Positions 1 through 5,086 of a stretch of DNA of 5,593 nt are shown piece after piece. Source of the stretch: an uncultured Kouleothrix sp. Lineage in GTDB: Bacteria; Chloroflexota; Chloroflexia; Chloroflexales; Roseiflexaceae. Position numbers and translations under genes: made by a program. Each line of letters begins with the position of its first letter. The stretch's first letter is position 1. Under the pieces are notes generated by a model. That model was not told the DNA's origin, made no database searches, and saw only the letters and a program-made list of their open reading frames with translations. The stretch lies in the NCBI GenBank assembly GCA_937858455.1, contig CALLYN010000624.1, positions 1 to 5,593 on the forward strand. The letters are read 5' to 3'.

Positions 1-1
1 C

Positions 2-361
2 CACTCGGTGGCCGAGCGCGTCGCCGCCGGCCGGCCGCTCGGGCTGCCGCGCCTGGGCAAGAGCCTGACGGCCAAGATCAGCACGCTGGCCCAGAAAGAC
101 GCGCTGCCGTTCTACGAGGCGCTGTGCGACGACCTGCCCGAGGGCGAGCGTCTGCTGCTGCGGCTGAATGTGCGCGGCCTGGGGCCGACGATCGCCGCGC
201 GGATTCACCGCGACCTGGGCACGATCGACACGACCAGCCTGCGCCGCGCCGCTGCCACCGGCACGCTCCAGAAAGTATGGGGCATCGGCCCGAAGCGCAC
301 CGCCGCCATCCTGGATGCACTCGGCGATACAGGCGTGCATCAAGAGCAGATGCAGTTCTAG
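2..361 (+). CDS. Helix-hairpin-helix protein, PolX N-terminal-like (5' end outside window)
   Basis: The frame is open from base 2 and ends with TAG at 359-361. Counting from the GTG at 8, three helix-hairpin-helix segments are visible: LPRLGKSLTAKI (about 13-24), VRGLGPTIAARI (55-66) and VWGIGPKRTAAIL (90-102). The order, spacing and connecting helices match the N-terminal HhH region of family X DNA polymerases, which grips the DNA backbone without sequence specificity. The polymerase and PHP domains that follow in PolX are absent: the protein stops about 15 residues after the third HhH. The GTG at 8 is probably not the true start, because the PolX-type domain normally has another 40 or so residues before the first hairpin and the frame stays open upstream. 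It lies 96 bp before the helicase gene on the same strand with no terminator between, so co-transcription is plausible. A DNA-binding accessory role is inference. It could also be the tail of a larger protein. Confidence 0.72.
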   Translation, partial: HSVAERVAAGRPLGLPRLGKSLTAKISTLAQKDALPFYEALCDDLPEGERLLLRLNVRGLGPTIAARIHRDLGTIDTTSLRRAAATGTLQKVWGIGPKRTAAILDALGDTGVHQEQMQF

Positions 362-416
362 CGCCAGGGCAGGGCGGCACCGAGGCACAGCGTCCGGGGC
401 AGCGCTGCGCCGATCG

Positions 417-445
417 CCCTGTCTCACAATCCCCTGCCCCCTGCC
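417..445 (+). repeat. Degenerate heptanucleotide tandem repeat upstream of helicase
   Basis: In 7-bp register the sequence reads CCCTGTC at 417, TCACAAT at 424, CCCCTGC at 431 and CCCCTGC at 438, so the last two units are identical. The tract ends just before the Shine-Dalgarno AGGAG (447-451) of the helicase gene. The related complementary motif GGCAGGG occurs at 368-374, so the leader could fold back. It resembles the short heptamer repeats known between genes of filamentous bacteria. With only two exact units, chance is possible in such GC-rich DNA. Confidence 0.45.
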
Positions 446-457
446 GAGGAGAGAAGG

Positions 458-1795
458 ATGGATTTCCGTCAACGCGACCTGGACGAGCTATTTGATGAGC
501 TAGAAGAGGCCGAGGATGGACTACTTGATGCGACGCTGGACGACCAACCGCAAGCTGAGCCGCTGCCCGGCCGCGCCGACGAAGCCGAGCTGGCCGGCGG
601 ATATCGCACGAAGCTGGCGCTCACCCCACGCCCATACCAGGACGACGCGCTGGCGGCCTGGGTCGCGGCTGGCGGGCGCGGCGTTGTCGTGCTGCCCACC
701 GGGGCCGGCAAAACCGTGCTCGCGCTGATGGCCACGGCCAGGCTGGGGCTGCGTACGCTGGTGCTGGTGCCCACAATCGAGCTGCTGTATCAGTGGCGCG
801 ACGCCATGACCGAGCGGCTGGGCGTGGCCAAAGGCCATGTTGGCATCTTGGGCGATGGCCAGCGCGACCTGAAATCGATCACCATCAGCACCTATGCCTC
901 GGCGGCCATGCCCAATGCGCCGATCGCCGGCACCGGGCTGCTGATCTGCGACGAGGCGCACCACCTGCCTTCGCCATCGTACAGCGGCATCCCGGCGCGC
1001 TGCGGCGCGCCCTACCGCCTGGGCATCACCGCGACGCCCGAGCGCAGCGATGGTGCCGAGAGCGCGCTCTACACGCTGCTCGGGCCGGTGGCGTACCAGC
1101 GCACGCCGGCCGAGCTTTCGGCCGAGGGCCACCTGGCGAAGTTCCGCGAGAAACGCATCTATGTCGATCTTCAGCCCGAGGAAGCATTGCGCTACGCCGC
1201 GCTCACCACCGAGTGGAAGTGGTTTATCGCGCGCAACCGCGGCCTGCTGGCGCGCGGCGGCGACTTTTTCGGCGAGCTGATTCGCCGTAGCGGCAGCGAC
1301 CCGGCCGCGCGCCAGGCGCTGCGCGCGCATCACCAGGCGCGCATGATCGCGCTGAACGCCGAGGCCAAGCTGGGCGAGGTGGCGCGGCTGCTGGCCCACC
1401 ACCGCAGCGACAAAGTGCTGGTGTTCTCGGAGTACACCACGCTTGTCGACACCATAAGCCGCACCCTGGCGCTGCCGTCGATCACATACCGTACCGCGCC
1501 CGACGAGCGCAAGCGCACGCTGCAGTCGTTTCGCGGCGGCGCCTACTCCAAGCTCGTGGCCGGGCGGGTGCTGAACGAGGGCGTGGACGTGCCCGACGCC
1601 AACGTGGCGATCGTCGTGAGCGGCAACAGCACCGCGCGCGAGCATATTCAGCGCCTTGGCCGCGTGATTCGCCCGAAGCAGACCGAGGCGGTGCTCTACG
1701 AGCTGGTGACGCGCTATACCAGCGAGGTAAGCGCCGCGCGTAAGCGCAGAAAAACGAAGGGCCAAGGGCCAAAGAGCATAGAGGAAACGATGTAG
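458..1795 (+). CDS. XPB/Ssl2-type SF2 DNA helicase (DEAH box)
   Basis: This is a 445-residue superfamily 2 DNA-dependent ATPase/helicase. The motifs occur in order: RPYQ (58-61), Walker A PTGAGKT (80-86), LVLVPTIELL (101-110), Walker B DEAH (165-168), TATP (191-194), motif V VLNEGVDVP (371-379) and motif VI QRLGRVIRP (398-406). The segment between about 240 and 305 falls where XPB carries its thumb-like insertion. At the XPB RED position after motif III the sequence is R-S-D (196-198). The first 45 residues are acidic and low in complexity, and there is no room for a full XPB damage-recognition domain. ATG 458 is supported by AGGAG at 447-451 with a 6-nt spacer. The C-terminal tail (about 427-445) is basic, and residues 433-439 are encoded by heptamer repeats. 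The next gene, 48 bp downstream, is DUF790/Bax1-like, the known archaeal partner of XPB, so a joint role in unwinding and processing damaged DNA is inferred. Other SF2 families are less likely given that neighbour. Confidence 0.9.
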   Translation: MDFRQRDLDELFDELEEAEDGLLDATLDDQPQAEPLPGRADEAELAGGYRTKLALTPRPYQDDALAAWVAAGGRGVVVLPTGAGKTVLALMATARLGLRTLVLVPTIELLYQWRDAMTERLGVAKGHVGILGDGQRDLKSITISTYASAAMPNAPIAGTGLLICDEAHHLPSPSYSGIPARCGAPYRLGITATPERSDGAESALYTLLGPVAYQRTPAELSAEGHLAKFREKRIYVDLQPEEALRYAALTTEWKWFIARNRGLLARGGDFFGELIRRSGSDPAARQALRAHHQARMIALNAEAKLGEVARLLAHHRSDKVLVFSEYTTLVDTISRTLALPSITYRTAPDERKRTLQSFRGGAYSKLVAGRVLNEGVDVPDANVAIVVSGNSTAREHIQRLGRVIRPKQTEAVLYELVTRYTSEVSAARKRRKTKGQGPKSIEETM

Positions 1796-1828
1796 TTGTG
1801 CATTGGTCTTTCGTCCTTCGTCTTTGGT
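1754..1828. repeat. Two opposed heptanucleotide repeat tracts spanning the helicase 3' end
   Basis: The left tract lies inside the helicase gene and reads ACGAAGG (1754), GCCAAGG (1761) and GCCAAAG (1768). The right tract lies in the 48-bp gap after it and reads CTTTCGT (1808), CCTTCGT (1815) and CTTTGGT (1822). Each holds three units in exact 7-bp register. The right tract is the reverse-complement type of the left: ACGAAGG at 1754-1760 is fully complementary to CCTTCGT at 1815-1821. The 33-bp segment between them includes the helicase stop codon. The whole could fold into an imperfect hairpin between the two genes. It resembles the heptamer STRR elements of filamentous cyanobacteria in style. 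Confidence 0.65.
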
Positions 1829-1843
1829 CATACGGAGTTCAAA

Positions 1844-3487
1844 ATGGCTTTCAAAACCGCCGATTTCAAAAAAACCACCCGCAGCTCCGGCGACGAGCGG
1901 CTGCTGTACCCGTATCAGATCCGCGACGAGCGCTACACCGCGTCGATCGGCTACGCGATCGCGTACTACGACCGGATGGTCGGGCGGCGGCGCGCCGAGT
2001 TCGAGGCCGAGACGCTGCTCGAGTTCTTCGGCGACGCGCGGCTGGCGCGCGGGCTGGTGGCCTGCCTGGCGCGTACCTACGCCTGGCGCGAGCAGACATT
2101 CGCCGAGGCGCTGGGCGACGATGTGGCGCTGGTGTTGCGCCGCGCCGGCGTCAGCTCGCCGGCCGATCTGCGCGCGCGGCTGTATGGCCTGGCGAATGGG
2201 CGCTATGGCGGCGTGATCCTGCCGCACGAGCGTGGCGAGGCGATCGCATTTCTGTGCGAGAAAATTTCCGCCGAGGCGCTTGCCAAGGCCGGTGAAGAAC
2301 AGCCAAAAGCCAAGAGGGTTGCGGGCGCAAGCGGCCCGCCGCCCGACGCTTCGTCCTCGGCTGCCGCACTGGCGCCAGCGCAGTTCGAGCGCGCGCTGAC
2401 ATTGGATGCTGAAGATCAGCATATTCTGATCAAGCAGGGCGCCACGCCGCAGCCTAACGATATCGTAGCGCTGTATAACTACCACTCGATCGAGACGGCG
2501 CTGTGCCACAGCGAGAAGCTGAGCCTGGAGCTGCGCGGGCCGGTATGGAACATGCTGCGCAGCACGCACAGCCTGGCGCGGCGCTACCGGGTGCGCTACG
2601 AGGTGAGCGCGGCGCCGCGCACGCTGTTCGACGAGCGCATTGGGCTGACGTTACACGGCGGGCGCGACGCGCTGGGCAGCTGGAGCCGCAATGGCCGGCG
2701 GCTGGCACGCGTGCTGCTGCGCCTGCTGGCGGCGCACCCCGACGCGCTGGCCGGCGGGGCGGCCACCGTGCACCTGCGCAGCCAGAAGCTCCAGTTTAAG
2801 CTCGACGACCGCGCCCTGAAGATCCTCGGCGTGGCCGCCGGCCAGGCCGCCGACGTTACCGAGCCATGGGACGAAGACCTTGCCGACGCGTTCCAGCGCA
2901 CCTGGGGCCGGCTGCTGGTGGGCGGGCGCACGGCCGGATGGCGGCTGCGGCGCGACCCCGAGCCGCTGATTGGGCGCGGCGCGCTGGTGGTGCCCGATTT
3001 CGCCTTGCAGCGCGGGCGCGAGCGGCTGGCGCTGTGTATTGCCAGTGGAAAGACCACCGCCGACGCCCTGCTGCGCGATCTGGCCGCGCTAGGCGCTCGC
3101 TCGCGGGCGCTGCTGATCGCGCCTGCGCACGTGGCCGAAGGCCTGCGCGCCTGCCCGGTGCCGATCGCCACCTACGAACAGGAGCCCGCCGAGGCGATTA
3201 GCGCGCTGGTGGCGCTGCTCGAGCGCAAATACCCGCGCCGCAGCTCGGCGGAGGCGCTGACGCCCTGGCAGCAGCTCGAGCAGCGTGTCGCCGACGAGGG
3301 CTTTGTCGAAGAGCAGGCTGTGGCCGCGCTCATGGGCTGCTCGGCCGACGAAGCCGCGCGGCTGGTGCAGCGCTGGGGCGGGCCGGCGCTGCACGTGCTG
3401 CCGGGCCTTGGCGTATGCGCGCCCGAGGCGCTGGGCGAGATCCGCGCGCTGATCGAAGAAAGCGAGCTTGCTCAGCGTGCGGCGTAG
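1844..3487 (+). CDS. DUF790 (COG3372) Bax1-like protein, PD-(D/E)xK nuclease fold, active site degenerate
   Basis: This 547-residue protein matches the DUF790 family, whose archaeal members (Bax1) bind XPB and supply a nuclease. The N-terminal family region covers about 10-145, with LLYPYQIRDERY (20-31) and RRRAEFEAETLLEFF (48-62). A low-complexity Lys/Ala/Pro/Ser linker follows (148-180). The core begins near 181 and includes NDIVALYNYHSIETAL (205-220). The nuclease-like part includes WRLRRDPEPL (366-375) and the VVPDF motif (382-386). By memory of the family pattern, the Glu of the next strand (E-I-x-G) is replaced by Cys398 in LALCIAS, and the later Lys seems to be Arg411. A C-terminal extension (about 465-547) looks helical and may be a winged helix. 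ATG 1844 is chosen over TTG 1796 because GGAG lies at 1834-1837 with a 6-nt spacer and the upstream codons cover repeat DNA. It probably forms a complex with the helicase encoded just upstream. Confidence 0.82.
   Translation: MAFKTADFKKTTRSSGDERLLYPYQIRDERYTASIGYAIAYYDRMVGRRRAEFEAETLLEFFGDARLARGLVACLARTYAWREQTFAEALGDDVALVLRRAGVSSPADLRARLYGLANGRYGGVILPHERGEAIAFLCEKISAEALAKAGEEQPKAKRVAGASGPPPDASSSAAALAPAQFERALTLDAEDQHILIKQGATPQPNDIVALYNYHSIETALCHSEKLSLELRGPVWNMLRSTHSLARRYRVRYEVSAAPRTLFDERIGLTLHGGRDALGSWSRNGRRLARVLLRLLAAHPDALAGGAATVHLRSQKLQFKLDDRALKILGVAAGQAADVTEPWDEDLADAFQRTWGRLLVGGRTAGWRLRRDPEPLIGRGALVVPDFALQRGRERLALCIASGKTTADALLRDLAALGARSRALLIAPAHVAEGLRACPVPIATYEQEPAEAISALVALLERKYPRRSSAEALTPWQQLEQRVADEGFVEEQAVAALMGCSADEAARLVQRWGGPALHVLPGLGVCAPEALGEIRALIEESELAQRAA
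2294..2339 (+). repeat. Heptamer units and hairpin inside the DUF790 linker
   Basis: GAAGAAC (2294), AGCCAAA (2301) and AGCCAAG (2308) run in 7-bp register and resemble the heptamers at the helicase 3' end. An inverted repeat follows at once: GCGGGC (2321-2326) and GCCCGC (2334-2339) with a 7-nt loop. Both fall in the part of the gene encoding the low-complexity linker (residues about 151-166), which suggests the linker arose by in-frame repeat growth or insertion. Confidence 0.5.
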
Positions 3488-3505
3488 CGGCCAATCGGGC
3501 GCGGC

Positions 3506-3534
3506 TTGCCGAACCACGGCAGATCGAGTACACT
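3506..3534 (+). promoter_or_regulatory. Candidate sigma-70-type promoter for the 3585 gene
   Basis: TTGCCG (3506-3511) and TACACT (3529-3534) are separated by exactly 17 bp, each matching 4 of 6 consensus bases. A start near 3541 would give a leader of about 44 nt. A 5-bp inverted repeat, TGCCG (3507-3511) and CGGCA (3517-3521), overlaps the -35 box and could be an operator. This is prediction from sequence alone. Confidence 0.42.
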
Positions 3535-3548
3535 CAGGGCCACTCAGG
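3531..3548 (+). repeat. Direct repeat CACTCAGG, 10-bp spacing
   Basis: CACTCAGG occurs at 3531-3538 and 3541-3548, one helical turn apart. It covers the end of the candidate -10 box and the expected transcription start. The phasing would suit a regulator binding one face of the DNA, but chance duplication is equally possible. Confidence 0.5.
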
Positions 3549-3584
3549 CGCTTCCGACAAACCGCTCCCAGAGAAAGAACAGAC

Positions 3585-4172
3585 ATGGGCCGTAAATCAC
3601 GCGTCAAGCGCGACCGCCGCGAGCAGGCTGATTTCACCGTGGCGCTGACCGCCTGCGAAGGCACTTGGCTCGAGCGTATGCCTTCCGACGAAGAGCATGC
3701 GCGCATCAGGGCCGCACAGAAGCTGCTGGAAGGCCACCGCGCCGCCGCCGCCGAGCTGAGCGCGAATGAAGAGCGCATGCAGCGCTTCAGCCTCGAAGTA
3801 TTCCGCGACGAGCGCTTCACGCCGCTGCACTTCGACGACTGGGTTGTCGCGGCGGTGCTCGAAAAGTTCGGCGAGCCGCCGGTGAGCGAAGACCCCGGCG
3901 ACACCGCGTTTACCGATTACCTGCGCGCCGCCGTGCAAAGCGTCGCCAGCGCGCGGGTGCGTCGGGCGCTAGCAAGCCAGGTGCTGCGCTTTCTGCCGGA
4001 TTACGCCGAGGCCGGGCTGGTGAACGAGGCACTGGCGATCAGCTACAACGCCTATACCACCGTGATGAGCGACGCGAATACGCCGCTGCTGGTGCAGATG
4101 CTGGTGGGTGGGCTTTCGCGCTGGTACGACGAAGTGGCCGAAGACGAGCCGGCCGGCGCGAACGCCGAGTAG
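3585..4172 (+). CDS. Uncharacterised helical protein, 195 aa
   Basis: I do not recognise a family for this protein. The N-terminus is strongly basic (GRKSRVKRDRR, residues 2-12). An acidic, helix-prone region follows (about 33-75), then RFTPLHFDDWVVAAVLEKFG (77-96). The second half (about 108-183) is Ala/Leu-rich with the character of a helical bundle. No signal peptide, membrane segment or metal-binding cluster is visible, so it is probably cytoplasmic, and the basic start could contact nucleic acid. ATG 3585 is preferred over the frame-extending ATG at 3468 because GAGAAAG (3571-3577) lies just upstream, the translated upstream stretch is not protein-like, and 3468 overlaps the DUF790 gene. 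It follows the DUF790 gene by 97 bp on the same strand but has its own candidate promoter and a strong terminator, so membership of the helicase operon is uncertain. Confidence 0.8.
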   Translation: MGRKSRVKRDRREQADFTVALTACEGTWLERMPSDEEHARIRAAQKLLEGHRAAAAELSANEERMQRFSLEVFRDERFTPLHFDDWVVAAVLEKFGEPPVSEDPGDTAFTDYLRAAVQSVASARVRRALASQVLRFLPDYAEAGLVNEALAISYNAYTTVMSDANTPLLVQMLVGGLSRWYDEVAEDEPAGANAE

Positions 4173-4208
4173 CCTTTTTCTGGCCGCCGCGCACGCGGCA
4201 CACGATCA

Positions 4209-4250
4209 AAGCCGGGGCTCCCGACATGGAGGCCCCGGCTTCCGTTTTTT
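4209..4250 (+). terminator. Intrinsic terminator after the 3585 gene
   Basis: The arms AAGCCGGGGC (4209-4218) and GCCCCGGCTT (4232-4241) pair perfectly. TCC (4219-4221) and GGA (4228-4230) extend the stem past a one-base bulge at 4231 to a 6-nt loop. After the short sequence CCG a run of six T follows (4245-4250). It lies 37 bp after the stop codon. The opposite strand has no T run at the other side, so it should act on + strand transcripts only. Confidence 0.85.
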
Positions 4251-4268
4251 GTGCTCTGGCAGAGCGCG

Positions 4269-4302
4269 AAAAAAACATCTGCGGGGGCGGCTTCGCCGCC
4301 CC
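4269..4302 (-). terminator. Candidate terminator hairpin for the minus-strand usp gene
   Basis: GGGGCGGC (4284-4291) and GCCGCCCC (4295-4302) form a perfect 8-bp stem with a 3-nt loop, reading GAA on the minus strand. Seven A on the plus strand (4269-4275) give a T run on the minus strand, but 8 nt lie between stem and T run, longer than ideal. It sits 83 bp after the stop of the minus-strand usp gene. Confidence 0.45.
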
Positions 4303-4313
4303 AAATTTCTTAT

Positions 4314-4351
4314 TGTGTTGCACTACATGCGAAGCCACGTCGTGCAACACA
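4314..4351. repeat. 38-bp imperfect palindrome in the convergent gap
   Basis: The outer arms TGTGTTGCAC (4314-4323) and GTGCAACACA (4342-4351) are perfect complements. Inside, on the same axis, AC pairs with GT (4325-4326 with 4339-4340) and TG pairs with CA (4328-4329 with 4336-4337). Only two single mismatches interrupt the stem before a 6-nt loop (4330-4335). No T run follows on either strand, so it is not a standard terminator. It could be an operator, a transcript-end hairpin or a remnant of a small palindromic repeat element. Confidence 0.7.
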
Positions 4352-4385
4352 GCCTATACGTGATCAAGCGAACAGCGTATCAAGC

Positions 4386-4811
4386 CTAGTTTTGCGAGTG
4401 CACGATCAGCACCGCGCAGCGCGCGCGCTGGGCCACGGTATTGCTGACGCTGCCGAGCAGGATGCCAGCCAGCTGGCCGTGGCCACGCGACCCGAGCACG
4501 ATCAGGTCGCAGCCGTCCTCTTCGGCGACGCGCAGGATGGCCGGGGCGGGCGGCCCTTCGAGCAGCTGCACCTCGGCGAGCATCTCGGCCGGCACCTGCT
4601 GGCGCATAGTATCGAGGATCTGGCCGCCAATTGCGCTGCGCGCTTCGAGCAGGTGCTCGTACTGGGGCGTGCCGAGCAGATCGGATACGTGCGGAAATGC
4701 GTGAACAAGCTCGATCTTTGCGCGGTATTGCTTCGCCAGGTCGGTGGCCATATTCAGCGCCTCGCGCGAGTTGTGCGAGCCATCGACGGCGACGAGGATT
4801 TTTTTAAACAT
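4386..4811 (-). CDS. Universal stress protein, UspA family, ATP-binding type
   Basis: This is a 141-residue single-domain UspA protein of normal family length. The N-terminal strand MFKKILVAVDGS includes the conserved Asp10, expected to face the adenine side of the nucleotide pocket. The ATP loop near the C-terminus fits G-2x-G-9x-G-S exactly: Gly107, Gly110, Gly120 and Ser121 in GSRGHGQLAGILLGS. The last strand is CAVLIV (132-137). The start at 4811 is strongly supported by AAGGAGG on the minus strand (4823-4817) with a 5-nt spacer. It is transcribed away from a second usp gene and towards the 3585 gene. Uspa proteins bind ATP and act in stress survival in the cytoplasm; the exact role here cannot be read from the sequence. 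Confidence 0.95.
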   Translation of the reverse strand: MFKKILVAVDGSHNSREALNMATDLAKQYRAKIELVHAFPHVSDLLGTPQYEHLLEARSAIGGQILDTMRQQVPAEMLAEVQLLEGPPAPAILRVAEEDGCDLIVLGSRGHGQLAGILLGSVSNTVAQRARCAVLIVHSQN

Positions 4812-4874
4812 CGCGGCCTCCTTGCTGCGATTGGCGCCGGCGGCTGCAGAGCCCGGCGGCTGGTGCGCCGGCGA

Positions 4875-4904
4875 CCGATGTTCCTATGATCAGCATAGCA
4901 TCGG
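4875..4904. promoter_or_regulatory. Inverted repeat overlapping the candidate minus-strand usp promoter
   Basis: The arms are CCGATG (4875-4880) plus CTATG (4884-4888) against CATAG (4894-4898) plus CATCGG (4899-4904). This gives 11 bp with a 3-nt bulge (4881-4883) and a 5-nt loop. On the minus strand TGC-TATGCT (4900-4892) fits an extended -10 promoter, so the repeat covers the promoter and probable start. No good -35 box was found at the right distance. It could be an operator. Confidence 0.38.
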
Positions 4905-5022
4905 CCTGCGCGTGGCACAGGGAAGAGTTAGCAGCGGCTGGAAAAGAAACCGCAACCCTGCCACTACGTCATCGAACGTCAATCGCGCGTTGTCGAATCT
5001 TTCGGCCGCCGCCGAGCTGTGC

Positions 5023-5031
5023 TGCTAGAAT
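5023..5031 (+). promoter_or_regulatory. Candidate extended -10 promoter of the plus-strand usp gene
   Basis: TGC-TAGAAT matches the extended -10 form TGn-TATAAT with 5 of 6 bases in the hexamer. The expected start near 5038 leaves a leader of about 49 nt. No convincing -35 box lies 17 bp upstream; TTGTCG at 4990-4995 is too far away. An extended -10 can work without a -35 box. Confidence 0.45.
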
Positions 5032-5046
5032 CAGCATACGGGCGAG

Positions 5047-5074
5047 CGCCTGCCGCGCCACTGTGCGGCAGGCG
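5047..5074 (+). promoter_or_regulatory. Leader hairpin immediately before the usp ribosome site
   Basis: CGCCTGCCGC (5047-5056) and GCGGCAGGCG (5065-5074) form a perfect 10-bp GC-rich stem around an 8-nt loop. The stem ends at the base before the Shine-Dalgarno AAGGAG (5075-5080). With transcription starting near 5038 the hairpin would fill most of the leader. It may stabilise the message or hold the ribosome site open. No T run follows, so it is not a terminator. Confidence 0.65.
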
Positions 5075-5086
5075 AAGGAGTGGGCT

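Noticed and set aside
1796..1843. TTG start extending the DUF790 protein by 16 residues
   Set aside because: No ribosome site lies before it, and the added codons are heptamer repeat DNA. ATG 1844 has GGAG at good spacing.
521..2569. Very long open frame on the minus strand (682 codons)
   Set aside because: It runs antisense through the helicase and DUF790 genes and the repeat-filled gap. Its translation is rich in Arg, Ala, Gln and His without domain motifs, and long antisense frames are expected opposite GC-rich codons.
3468..3584. Longer start for the unknown 195-residue protein
   Set aside because: It would overlap the DUF790 gene and translate through the candidate promoter and direct repeats; ATG 3585 has a better context.
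3089..3904. Minus-strand frame of 271 codons across the DUF790 end and the unknown gene
   Set aside because: Its composition is dominated by Ser, Arg and Ala, it lies antisense to two genes with proper ribosome sites, and it has no recognisable motif.
4251..4889. Plus-strand frame of 212 codons opposite the minus-strand usp gene
   Set aside because: The minus strand encodes a complete UspA protein with a perfect ribosome site, so this is its antisense shadow.
4977..4982. TTGACG on the minus strand as a -35 box for the minus-strand usp gene
   Set aside because: The hexamer 17 bp downstream reads AGGGTT, which is not a -10 box, and no better one lies at 16 to 18 bp.
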